DNA from: Anas platyrhynchos
Lineage: Eukaryota; Chordata; Aves; Anseriformes; Anatidae
DNA length: 64,000 nt
Assembly (NCBI RefSeq): GCF_047663525.1
Contig: NC_092602.1
Coordinates: forward strand, 11,963,501 to 12,027,500
Reading direction: 5' to 3'
Made by a program: the position numbers and the translations under genes. The notes beneath the pieces were generated by a model that was not told where the DNA came from, did no database searches, and worked only from the letters and a program-made list of their open reading frames with translations. Positions 11,676-23,460 of the stretch are shown piece after piece (position 1 is the stretch's first letter; each line of letters opens with the position of its first letter).

Positions 11676-14600
11676 GCCACTAGACTGTTCTTGAAATAAA
11701 TCACTGAGAGGGTTAGATGAAGGCTGGAGGTGCACACTACATTTTTCATTGCCAGCTTCTCGTAGCCAAGGTATGTTGTTAAGACTAACCTTGGAAAAGC
11801 ACTTCTCTTCCTGCATAGCTCTCCATGGTGGCATCATTAATGTTGATGGCTATAATTGACCGCGAAGAGCAGACCTTTAGTCCCTACCTGATCTTTCAGA
11901 GTGTTTATATGCTGCTAGCCTGACCACACAGCAGACTAATGAGCATTACACTTGACAAATATTGTCATGCCTAAACAGCAGATAGTGCTTCTGCTAAGAC
12001 AAGCAGCAAGCCTGGGGGCACGTCATGCTCAAATAGTGAAGTTAAGAACTAACATTAATTCTCTTCCATTCGCTGGGGCCTGATCCAGATCCCTAGTGCC
12101 AGCTAAGTCTTTCCACTGTGAGCTTTGCATCTCTGCGAAGAAGCCCTTATACTCACAATGCAAGCAGTATACAAAATAGCATAAAAGCACAATGCAACTG
12201 AATAGTATAATAATGAATTTGACCATAAGAGGTGTAAACTGCTTTTTGACTAGGATCAAAGCTCTTCCAGTAGCTGGATAAGGCATCAACGTGAAATGGA
12301 AAAGCTAGATCCTGATTACCTGGAGATTTAGATGCCCAGAATCTGGTTACTGGCTTGATAGTACTCCAGATTTTGTGCTAGAGCAAAATATGATGAGCAA
12401 TTTGGAAGAAATGTGAACCTGCAACGTTATTCCTCTTGTGTGCGCCTGCTGTAAATAATCTGCATGCAGAGTTCTGGGGAAATTCCCCCTTGCCCTGCAC
12501 TAAGCCTGGTGATAAACCCCAGGTAATCATAGCACCAGGGTGGCCGAGCTACCTTTGGGCTACACACATGCATTTTTCTTGAACAACAAAAGTTTTAATG
12601 ACTTCTTAGTGCTCTCTTTCTAGGTGCTATAAGTTGAGAGGGGTTCTTGTGAAATGAATAGGATTACTAATTACGCACTTGTCTGAGTCTCTCTTGGGTC
12701 TGTTTATCTGGTGTCTAGACCTCGCTGTGGATTGTGTCACAACTCCCTATGATTTACCCAACTGTTCAGTCTCTCTTTTTTTCTCCTGACAAAACGCTTG
12801 ATGTCAGGTAGGTGAGATACCCCTAATGTTATGGGGTAAGTTTAAGTAGCACTGCAGTACAGCAAGAAAATGTGGTGCTGAATCACCGTGCGGGGCTGGA
12901 GCATCCTTTCCAGCCAGCAGCGTGGCTCTGTGCTGCCTTGCTGCTTGTTGGGGACTCGTGCTGAAGCAATGCAATGTTGTAGGACAAGGTGCTGCTGACC
13001 GTTCCTGTCACCAGGTATTCATCTAGCTCACAGCAGGCAGCCAGCCCCACTGAAATGGAGGGGAATGAGCATGCCACCGGGCTGCCACCATGTCCTTTGG
13101 AAGATTGTCCTGTTGGCAGGAGGCACAGGCCTGAGCCGCAGCAAGTGTGAGGGCTGGCAGTGCTGCCCTGGGGTGGGCACCGTGTCCATGGCATCCCCGC
13201 TTCCAGCACACTCCACGTGCTCAGCAGATCCTCTGGGGACCAGTCCTTTGCGTTAGGATCTGCTCGTTTTGTGTTCAGAATCTCCCTAGACCAAAAACAT
13301 CTAAGTGAGCAAGAACCCCCCTAATATTTTCCCTGTGCCGGGAAGCAGGTGCAGTGAATGCTTCCCAGCAGCCCTGCTCTCCTCCTGGTGGGAAGGCTGG
13401 GCTCGCTGTACCCATCAGTGCCCCCAGAGCCTCAGGAGACACGGCCAGGCCCTCAAAACACAATGAGAGGTGAGCAGCACGCAGTAACCGAGCCGCGTCC
13501 TCCTAAGACAGCCTTGATCCATGATGTTGGCTGTCAGCAAGGCCCCGCTGGGGATCACTGCAGGCGTGTTGATGCTCTGCTTCCTCTGCAGGGAGGCTCT
13601 AAGCTGCCAGGGCAGTTCTTTATCTAAATATCACCTAGTAGCTTTCACCTGTGTGCTATTAAACTGTTAATATATCAGGGGGAGAACTCTGTCAGGAGAG
13701 TGAGTTAGGAATACCTAAATGAGGTAGCTGTGTTATCCTCAGTAAAATATTATTGTTATTAAATGTTCCCACCAGATACTTGGACAGCTTGTGTTACAAC
13801 TGCAAAGCTAACATTTCATTATAGGAAGATATATATTCATAATAGATTGCAATTTACCAAAATACACAGAGGGCCCCAGATTTGTCAGTGTGCATTTGCT
13901 CGGCGAGAAATACATCTCACTAAAAACCAGATGTCAAAATTAACAGTAGAGCTTTTGCAACGTCGGGAAGAAAGCTGACATTTCAGAGCTGGCAGTCCAG
14001 CTGTGTTAGCGGCATCAGGGAGCCTTTGTGTTAAGTATGATGTTTAGCAGTGGAATTGCATTAGGAGTTGCTTTAAATTATAAGTTGTGGGAAATCACCA
14101 CGCTGTGTTGGGGACAACAATTGCAATCAGGTGAGATCCTGGATCACTCTCCACCCCCCAGTATTTTCTCTATTCTTTTACCAATGTTCCTATATGCCAA
14201 AATCTCAAAAGGTTGTAAGAGTGGCTTTGTTTTTGAGGAAATTGCTTGACATTGTCAGCAGCATCGCATTTTGGAGGCGGGTGTGGGAAACAGGAATTTG
14301 AAAGCTCTTGCAGATGTCAGAGTGACCATTCTGAAATGCAAATTACAGATATGAACCCTCCTGGTTTCTAACATGCTTTATCTTCCTGTTAATGTGACCT
14401 AACTTTCAGGGTCGTTTTTGGTCTGTAACTTTTTAGAACTGGTCTTATCCATGCATTTTTCTCATCTCTTCCACCTGTTTGTAGCTGTTAGCTACTAAGC
14501 CAGTCTGATGAATAGCTGACTAATTTGTTGGCACAGTTTTCTGACAGGGGAAGAAGGGTGCACACTTTTTTAAAAGTGAAGATAATTAACCATCGGCACA

Positions 14601-15051
14601 ACATAAGCACCAGTGGGTTCTCCAGTACAAGCAATTATAATGTCAGGATTTTTTTCTGAGATGTCTCTGGTGCGGCAGATTGCTGTGACTCCACAGATCT
14701 TTGGTCACCAGCTGAAAGGTGAAATGCAGTCTCTCAGAGCCTCTGAATGTATTCAGTGGGGCAGATGTGAGCACCCCCAGAGAAGAGAAGCAGCCTTGCT
14801 GCAGGGCTTTGCTGGGTGGTGACACCCCCGTCCGTGGGCAGGAGGATGCACTGCCCTACCTGGGGATGTGGAAGGGCGAGGCTCAATTCAAGCCCTTCAA
14901 GGCAAGGTCACGTTTCCTCTTTAAATTCCAGATAGAGATTGTTGTTGACCCCAGAAGCGTTATGTGACCTTATCCATCACACAGATATTTTCCCGAGGTT
15001 TCCCATTAGAGAGGCCAAGGGGTGAGTGTGGGGGCGATGCCCACCTCTGAA
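11676..15051. other. Unique noncoding sequence; possible conserved element near 13.8-14.0 kb
   Basis: No coding or repeat signal is recognised. The AT-rich stretch 13750-13990, with few stop-free frames and mixed unique motifs, has the look of conserved noncoding sequence, but conservation cannot be judged from one genome. Short open frames on both strands around 12.9-13.6 kb overlap each other and are compositional shadows of a GC-richer patch. Confidence 0.5.
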
Positions 15052-15062
15052 CCCCCCCCCCC
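15052..15062. repeat. C11 homopolymer
   Basis: Uninterrupted run of eleven C on the plus strand, inside a GC-rich patch (about 15010-15110) that also has several G runs. Prone to slippage and sequencing error. Confidence 0.9.
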
Positions 15063-15300
15063 ACGCCAAGCAGGGGTCTGGGGGGCAGGTACAGGGTGCT
15101 CGGTGTGATGAGCTGGGAGCAATAAGGGGAGGAACATTTAGAGGAGAAAAAAACCTCCCCAAAGCCTGTTGGGGATGTTCAGCCCTCTCCAGTAAATCAC
15201 TGGGGCGTGATCTTGAGCACCTATTTTGATGTTTTGCTAAGTGGGGCCTGGCAGAGGAAGAAGTCCTTAGGCAAATCACGATGTATAAATACCTCTGCTG

Positions 15301-15345
15301 CGAGTGTAACGACGGCTGCGGTGCTGCCGCACGACGCAGACAGCA
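15301..15345. promoter_or_regulatory. Very short CpG cluster
   Basis: About seven CpG dinucleotides within 45 bp, well above the surrounding density. It contains a 5-bp-stem hairpin (TGCGG...CCGCA) with a 5-base loop. Too short to be a CpG island; it may be a protected (unmethylated or constrained) fragment of a regulatory element. The regulatory label is an inference with no direct support. Confidence 0.25.
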
Positions 15346-18136
15346 ATAAATAGGTTCCTGAATCGGAGAGAATCTCTGCTCTACTTCAGATGTGACTGCT
15401 CGAGCTACATATATAAAGTGTCCTTTGAAATAGCAGCTGTCTGTGTTATCTTCCCCTGAAAGATGAGTAATTATGAGAATGTTATAATGATTTCTTTAAA
15501 AAAAAAATAGGTCTAAACAGCAATTGCTTTTTAGTGCAGGAGATATTTAAACATCAGTACCTTGAATTGATTGAAAGGAGCTGTACTGATAATGCAATTT
15601 TGTAGCTTATGATTTGCACTGAATGGCACAGTGAATCACGACGGAAGGCTAAGATCTCAGATGTGGACCCCACGCTGCACCCATGGCTCTGAGCTGGTGC
15701 GACTGTGTCACAAAGATAACGGCATCCGTTTGAGAATAAATGACTAAATAAAATGCCACCACTACCAAAACAAACAAACAAACAACACAACTGGAAAACA
15801 CCAAGAAACCAAACCTTTTCACTGCTGAGGCCAGCCAGAATTAATGCTGGAGGGGTCTTAGTGGTGTGCTTTTGTTCTTCAATGGTGGGCACGGGGGCAG
15901 TAGCTGGCTGTGCTGAACTACCTCTTAGGAGAGCCCTGTTCCAAAGGGCTACTCTGCATTCTTCTGCACATTCGTGCCTTCTGTATTTCTACTTTGAAGG
16001 ATTTTGAATGTCACACTTGTATCAAATTTGCATATCTTCTGCAAATTGTTTTTTTTTAACTTGCCCAAATGCAAAGTAGATTTATTCCACCTGGGTATGT
16101 AACCACGGGTAAAGTCTCCCAGCTAGCAGGCGATATTGGTGAAATCTGGGATCGCAGAAGAATTTGCATCTCCTTGAATCAGCAGGCAAGTTATTTATTC
16201 AGGCCTCCTTGGAATGAGTTCCCTTGCAGCGTGTAACCCAGCAGCTCCAGTGCCATTTATGTGTAAGGTTGGCTGCGAGACGCTCACAGCTCGTGTGTGC
16301 ACCTGCAGGCAAGGTGAGGATGTGCCTGTGCGCAGCAGAGGTGGCACATACCAAAATGAGCAGGCATCTTTCATGCTATTCTTTTAATTCCTTTTTGCTT
16401 TGGGATGGGGAGAGGTGGTGTAAGAGGTGGGGAATTTGCTCCAGTGTGCCTCTGAGCTGCACCCTGAGCATCATTAATCTCTCTTTGGCTGGAGGTCAGG
16501 AATCTTCCTGTACCCTCGCTCCTGGTGCGAGGCTCTGCCTCCGCAGTGGGGTCTCAGCAACCTCACTCCTCATCCTCAAGCAAGTACTGACAGCCCCCTC
16601 GTGTTAAGTTTTGTAAACACTAATTTGTGACATCTCCCGTGACTTAAATCAAAGCACTCAAGTAAAAGTAATAATACCACTGTTAAAGGGAATGCTGCAG
16701 GAGGAGACGTCTGTCACCTGACGCTAAATGGAGATGATGCCAAGCGTGTTTCGGGAGCTGTTCCTAATGAGGAGGCACTGGGGGATGTAGCGCTGCTTTC
16801 TCAGCCCTGAAGCTATCGGCTCTGTGGCCTGCCTGGCAGAAAACAAGAAGGAAGAACATTGCTTATTTCAAGTCTGTTTTTGCGTTTTGCTCAGGTGCAG
16901 ATAAAAGGAGGAGAATGACCTGGCTCCTGCAAGCACTCATTTGAATTGCAGCTGTGCAATCTGCTGCTGCGCCTGATCAAAGCGACCAAAGCCCTGTTTG
17001 TGCTAGGTGCTGTACAATTGCAAAGGTTTCTCCCTGTCCTGTGAAACCTGCAGTTTACCAGACAGGACAGACTTACCTTAAATCATGCCTACAATATACA
17101 GCTCCTTCCTATTTGTCTCTCTTTTCATAGCCAGCCTGTTTGCCTTTCCTTCAGATTTGCATTGGTTGAGTTGCATGCATCATTCTTCCTTTTCCTTTGT
17201 AATGCCATTAACTCTGTTGTGTTATATTAACTTTTCATGTCTGGCAATAATGGAAACAATAGAAGCTCAGTGGTGTTAATTGTCCAAGAATTTTCTGTAA
17301 GCATTGTCAGTATAACCAGAACACAAACTCCTAGGCAGGTAGCTGCGCTGGTTGTACCCATCTGCTGTATTCAAGCATGTTGAAGGATAAAGCAAGCCTC
17401 TGTCAACATAGAAGAAGCCCAAGCAAAGTGGGAAAGCAGACAGGATTACCACTAAGAGAAACATCAAGTTGTGTAAATTCCCAATGCCATGAGAGGAGCA
17501 GGCAGCAGGAGGAAACGCCCGGAGGCATTGCTACTGTCTGAGCTGTAGGCTGGGAGCGGGTGGGATTCAGCCAGCAAGGCTCACTGTAGAAGCCTTGCAT
17601 GTGTCTTGGTGGGGGCAATGCTAGCAGAAGACTGGAGTTACAGCTTTCCAAGTCACTTTTGCTTCTACTCTCCTCTATTTAGCTTCTTGGAAGTGGTATC
17701 TGTTGGAGAATGCAGAGCTGGATGTTACTCCAGGCTCCTGAGATCCGTATCACCAAGTCAAATGGACCGACATCTCACCGGGAGCTTGGTCTGAGCAGTG
17801 ATCCTCCCAGAACTGTCCGTGTATCCTCTGACCTGAAAGTGGAAGCAGTGACTGCTCCGTGAGGCTGCTGGAGTTGCTCACACACCCACCAGCCTGAGCC
17901 CTGGCCTGGCTGCAGCTCGGTGGCGGCGCAGTCAGGTACGTGGGATGGGCACTGCCGCCCATCCTGGGGCCAGGGGCTGGCTTGGAGCTGAGGTGTAGAA
18001 GACTGGTGCCACATGCTGCCTCTTCCTGTTCCTAGTGCTCACAAATCATTTATTAAAAGGTTATAAATTTGGGCGGGTGCTGTAGGTGTCAAGAGTGTTT
18101 CCAACATTTTGCCTTTGCATTTCCTTTGTAAGTTTG
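15346..18136. other. Unique noncoding sequence with a small (CAAA)n tract
   Basis: Holds a short (CAAA)n tract at about 15767-15785 and an interrupted A run near 15499-15508. Open frames reach at most about 127 codons (16224-16607 plus) and are unconvincing. No transposon is recognised. The AT-rich stretch 17090-17260 encodes a Phe/Ser/Leu-rich frame, typical of T-rich noncoding DNA. Confidence 0.6.
15767..15785. repeat. (CAAA)n short microsatellite
   Basis: About four CAAA units. Minor simple repeat; on the minus strand it reads (TTTG)n, the same family as the tract at 11.3 kb. Confidence 0.8.
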
Positions 18137-18155
18137 TTTTTTTTTTTTTTTTTTT
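18137..18155. repeat. Poly(T) run, 19 bases
   Basis: Uninterrupted T19. Might be the reverse of an A tail, but no retroposed body is recognised on the minus strand beside it. Confidence 0.9.
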
Positions 18156-20986
18156 CTTTGTAACTGAATACCCACACTTTTTGGATGCCTCTATTCCTTG
18201 ATTAGGGGAAAGCCAATCTAGTAAGTCAGAGTGCTTCTACCATGGAAATATTTAGCACCAGCTCTGGCATATTTATGTTGGCTCCCTGATTAGACAAAGT
18301 GCCAGGCTGTCCTTCGCAGCCTTAATTATCGCAACTTCAGGCCAGTGTTGCCTGCTTGCAGCATAATCCCACGGCCTAGAGTGAACTCTGAAAATGCTTA
18401 ATTAAATGACATTCCACAACAGATTAAAGAGTCAGAAGCAGAAGATAAAGCAAATGGGAGGCTGTGACCAAAGGAGTAGCAGGTGCTCTTCCCTTTCAGG
18501 ATACCACTTCTGACTTTGATTATTTCACCTTGAGCATGTTAGAAATAACAGCATTAATTGATAACGTTTGAGGGTCTGTACTTGGTTGCTCGCATTTTCT
18601 GTGCAAAGCGGTTCAGAGGTGTCTCATCTCTCCCGGCTGCTCCATCAACAGGCTCTGGGGAGCCTCCCTGATCTGTGTCAGCTGTGGATGCCTTGTCTCT
18701 GCAATCATGTAAATTATGACCCGACCGTGAAGCCCACTTGTGTGAGCAACCTCTGTGTGCCAGGTCATTGCCTCTTTTTTTTGTTTGGTATTAAAAAGAA
18801 AACCAAAACCTCTCCCTAAAAAAAAAGCATGCACATATTTGGAACAGGAGTGATCAGCTTGTGTTATGGAGTCCCCCGGGGAGCCACAGCCTACGTCTAA
18901 CCACAGCATATCAGCATACGAACGCGGCAGATAATGTTACACTGCATAGATTAGGGCTCAAATCTTCAGCAAATCTGTTCGTAGCAAGAAAATGACAGCA
19001 AGGGGGGCATGTGTGGTGCACTGAGCATATCTCATTCAAAGGCCAATCTGTAAAGGCAGTTAGCACTAATATTGTGTTTTATCATATTACTCTTCAATTA
19101 TTTGCTCCAACAGCTCTCTTGTCTTAGCTGAATAAACTGGCTGTGCAGAAGCTGACCTGGAGTAATTTCCTCTTTGCAAAGAGAAGTGGATCATGGGTGG
19201 ATGTCGTGATGTTTCTGTGGGTTTGATTTGTGTGCTTTGTGTCCTTCTCTAGTCCTGTAACGTAATTTCAGCAATTAAACTACAGGAGGGGAATGAATTA
19301 AATGTTCATGCTAACACAGGAGCCATCATCGGGAAATAAAACACACAGGGTGAGGATGCTCCCAGCCAGAGCCCTCGGTGGGTGGGAGGTGATGTGCCGG
19401 GGCAGTCAGCACACGAGGGCTGGAGGGGGCTGTGGCTGGGCACCATGGGGGGGTCGCATCCACCCCCAGGGACCTGAGCCTGAAGCCTCTCTCTTATCTT
19501 GCAAGTGGAAGGGCTTTAGCGGTCCCAGCCCAATCCCCAGTGCATATTTTGCCCACGTTATAAAACGTACCACCTGATTTGACATGACTGGAAGATTTGG
19601 GTGAGTGGAGGCAAGGATTTTATTTTATTTTTTTTCCATTTGATAGCAGAAAGAAGGCGGATTATTCCCAAACTGCATCAGCTAAGATGTGCAGGGGAGT
19701 TTAGCACATCATTTCCCTCTCTCTGAAATGGAGAAGATAGATATGTATTTTTGCTGAGCAGGGCTATTCAGGTGGTGAGCTCTTAGTGCCAGGGCTGGCA
19801 GGCTGCATGCTCCTGCTTCGGCTGCTTCAGCTGCTGCCCCATGACTGGTCCCCGCGGGGCGCAGAGCAGCACCGTGGAGCATGTTCCAGCATCAAACCAG
19901 CCCTAAGCTTCATCTCCATTGGGGTTTGTCTGCACGCTGAGACACTTCCACAGAGAGCAGTCATCTGCCTGAGCGCGACATGACTTTACTGAGCACAGGG
20001 CATTTACCAACATTAACATTTATCATCTGCTATTGCAGATTTCCTTTTTTTGCAAATGCAAAGTAGAAGAGTTTAAAAGAAGCGAGTGAAATCTTACAGC
20101 AAAAACCTCTTTTTAGGTATTCCATGGAGAAATAACCTGTGGCAATACATGTGGCGTTAAGGATTTTTTTTTACTTAGAGGTATTTTATGCTTGGAGCCA
20201 ACAAGTCTGCACTGATTCCTATTCAGAGCTTTACAAGTGATAAAAAGCATCAGTGTAGATTTGTTTCCTTTATTCTATATTTACAATTTTTCCTGTAAAT
20301 AAACTGTAAGCCCATCTCGCTCCAGTCCAAAGCCCCAGTTAGAGCACTCTGCTTCTCATGACATCTCTGCTCCCTCTTGCAGCGTGTAGCTCCTGGCTGC
20401 TTTGCTCGTCGGCTGGGTAGAAGATCAGCCTGAGTCAAAGCCTGGGGGTCTTGCCCCTGCTTAGCCTGCATAAGGCTTTTTTTTTTTTTGTACAATCGCA
20501 TGTACAAACTCGGCCTCAGCACTGGGCTTTTATCCTGGCCTGCGTGCAGCACAATGTGCAGACCCCGTCCCAAGGCCTCTTTTGTGGCTGGAGCAATACA
20601 AATGTCTTTGGATCCAGCCTTCATTCTTGAAAGCACTTCTTTGAACTCTTTGGACCTTCACGTGTCCTCCAGACTTTCGTTTAACGCAGTATTTTGGTTT
20701 GCGTTGTTTTGTTTTAAAAGATTTCAGGTAAGATTTCAACGAGCTGGGGATGTATCAAAGTATAAAATACTTGCTTGAGTCTTAATCAATCCAAACTGTT
20801 CTCTCAAGAAGGAAACATAAAGGCTGTTAAAGCAGGCCAGACACTTACAAGGCAGCAGATGTTTCTCTTTATTGTCAGAACAGCAATCTTTATTAAATAC
20901 CAAAGAAAGCCCTATAAATCCGGGAAGGCGGTTGGGTCTATGCTGAGGACACCTCTTCCTCAAGCCAAACAATCTTTCTCTGAGTC
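18156..20986. other. Unique noncoding sequence, no gene recognised
   Basis: Contains a T13 run at 20477-20489 and a G-rich patch at 19375-19455 with several GGG runs (G-quadruplex-like, but with one loop longer than seven bases). Open frames are short; the minus-strand frame 20250-20636 (128 codons) is unconvincing. Nothing else recognised. Confidence 0.55.
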
Positions 20987-21005
20987 TTTTTTTTTTTTTT
21001 TTTTT
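20987..21005. repeat. Poly(T) run, 19 bases, followed by CAG
   Basis: T19 followed directly by CAG, giving a splice-acceptor-like junction on the plus strand. The sequence after it (21009 onward) opens no recognisable exon, so I treat it as a simple homopolymer. Confidence 0.9.
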
Positions 21006-21008
21006 CAG

Positions 21009-23029
21009 CTGATCCTTCAATGGCATTGCAATGACATGAAAGCAAAAGGGAAAAACGAGTATTTAACCATGGAAATAACCTGATGGTTTAAGCTTGAGAA
21101 GAGATGGGAAGCGAGGGGAAGAGCTGACACGGTGCCTTTCGCAGCCATGCTTCCTTCCTGCTGGTGCCAGGACGAAGGCAGGGCTGTTCCAGGGGACCCT
21201 GGAGATGCCCCAGATTTGGCAGTGGGCTGGTGCTCATGGCCACAACACAGTTAATATCTTGGCAGATCTTCTCCCAGAACGTGTCTGGAGGAAAGCAAAC
21301 AACGTGTCGTTATTGCCTGGGAACAGCAGGGCTGGGCCTCTGCAGGACGGGGAAGGCTCTTCCTGGGCGAGCGGGAGAGCGTGGGGCGTAATGAGCCTGG
21401 TAGTTTTCATTAGCATTACTAACAGCATCTTCCACTTTTAAGAAACAAGAACGAGATTTCATGAATTAATAAAAGGAAGATTGTGATTGACTAAGCAAAG
21501 GGTGTGCCAGTCTGTGCAGCTGGTCCGTCTTAACTAGGTAATGTCCATAGATACGGCGTTAATTCAATTCTCAGTTGAAATACTCCAGAGGAAATGTCAG
21601 ATCAATAATGTAGAAAAGGGCAAAGATTTGCTAAGCCTGGCTGACTTGCGTATGTTAACTACTGTGAGAGAGATATGGATAAATGCTGAACATTAAGGTG
21701 AGTAATCACAACTGTCTTGGGTGTCTGAAAAAATTTTCTGCATAAAAGCTATACAAAACAAACGTGTTTCAGGCACTACGCTGGGAGTTAAGGCAGCAGC
21801 TTCTTATTTCACGCACAACTCCGCAGCTAACATCCTGGGGGTTGCTGCTTTTCTGGAAGAGCACAACAAGCCTTGCAGACATTGTCCCACCGCCCCTACC
21901 CGATGCAGAGTCCCTGATCCTGCCCCTGCTGGTGCAGGGTCCCGCACCAGCACAGATCTGAGCTGGCGTGCATATGCACCAGCACTAGCTCTTAGTTGCT
22001 TTAAACCTTGGTTTGCAGCATCTGTTTTGTTGCTGTTGTTGTTTTGTTTGGGATTTTTTTTGCCAGCAGGTTGTGTGGGTGCAACTCCTCCTGGCTGCAG
22101 CCTGTGGCCTGGGAGATGCTAAGGAGATGAGAAACCTTACGCCTGTGCTCTGGAGCTGCCGTGAGCTCTGTTTGCTTTGAAGCCTTCTGCTCGGCGGTGT
22201 GGGCTGCTCTGCCCAGCGCCAGGCAGGGCTGGATTCACCCCTCAGTGTCCAAACCTGGCTGGTCATCCTGGCTGGAGCCCATCACGGCCTGGAGATGAGC
22301 GGCATCCTGAATGTCATTGACTGCAAACACCTGAGGGATGGGCAGGTTCAAGGCAAATGCCTCCTTCCCTCACCCACAACCTCCTCTGTGACCAGAAGCT
22401 GTGCCAGCGCAGTCACGGCTAGCAGCCCTTCCCTCCAGTGAAGACAAGAGCAGACAACTTTTTTGGCCTTTGGGCCTGAATCTCAGCAATATAACAGTTG
22501 CAAAGAATTTCTTTTCACACAATCTTTGCTAAACCATTCAGAAACCTTGAGATTTTTTTTTTTTTTTTAGATACCGTGATGTCTTCCAGTACCAAGAGCA
22601 AGAGCTCTCCCTGAGACAGTGCCTGTGTGGAGGCTCTGGGAACGCTGTGATTTCAGAATTGCCAAAACAAACAACAGGTGCCTGCACTATTTTGCAAGTA
22701 GGAGCTCCTCAAATGTCAGGCTTTGGCAGAGCAGATGCTTCCTTACAACACCAGTCTTCTTACCCCAAAGGCCCCTGGAAACTTGGGTGGTGTATTTACA
22801 GTAAAGAAGGCAGAGTTGGAAAATATTTTGAAATCACCTTTGATGAAGAAGTCTTTAATGTGCCTCCCCAGCTACTTGTTCAGCTGCTTAATTTCTGCTT
22901 CTAACAGAAGTATGGATCGGTATCAGGTTTAAGAACAGCCAGAGAAGGCACACCGTGACTCAGAGGACTCATAATAGCCTTTTCCCTTGGGGCTTGGCTT
23001 ACCTGCTCTGGAGAAGTGTGCATGGGTGA
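21009..23029. other. Unique noncoding sequence, no gene recognised
   Basis: Contains a T16 run ending in AG (22553-22570). The stretch 21420-21720 is AT-rich and mixed in sequence, possibly conserved noncoding. The overlapping plus-strand frames at 22619-22932 have no family resemblance. No repeats beyond homopolymers are recognised. Confidence 0.55.
22553..22568. repeat. Poly(T) run, 16 bases
   Basis: T16 followed by AG. Simple homopolymer; no attached transposon body is seen. Confidence 0.9.
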
Positions 23030-23460
23030 GGCTGCACCGAGGTCGCCGTACCAGTACAAACCTGTGGTTCAGAAACACGGCGAGATCGGAAAAAGTGCTC
23101 ACAGCCCTGCAATTAGTCCTCATCCAGGCGCTGCACGAGCCGTGCTGATAACCAGGGTTTGCCGTGGGGGTCGCTAACAGCAGGCGTGCTGTGGGGGGCG
23201 AGCTGGGCAGTGCAGCCCTACGAGTGGGACCTCGTTACTTCTGCAAGGGATAAAACTCCAGCCTCTGGCTGCTTTGGGAGCCGGCAGCACCATGAAGTGA
23301 CCTCCCTCTGCTCCAAAGGGCAGCTCGGGCCTCAAGAGCCTCCCAGCTCGGCGCTGGTGTCCTAGCGGGGTGGCGATGGGCAGGATTTGTCCCCTCTGTG
23401 CTGGGGTGGGGAGAGCAGCACCGAGGGGCCGGGGTGCTGGGGGCTCCCTGCGCCTGCTGG
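23030..23460. promoter_or_regulatory. Borderline CpG-rich stretch
   Basis: About 24 CpG dinucleotides in 430 bp of GC-rich sequence, counted by eye; observed/expected is around the usual 0.6 cut-off. It includes the G-rich segment 23400-23448 with five runs of four or more G. It could mark a weak promoter or only a GC-rich patch. No TATA box, exon or open frame supports a gene start here. Confidence 0.3.

Noticed and set aside
19375..19455. G-quadruplex motif
   Set aside because: G runs are present but one loop is eight bases or longer, outside the usual definition. The same holds for 38360-38402.
16068..20070. Shared 14-mer AAATGCAAAGTAGA at about 16068 and 20057 as a dispersed repeat
   Set aside because: Several identical 14-mer pairs are expected by chance in 64 kb, and the surrounding sequence does not align.
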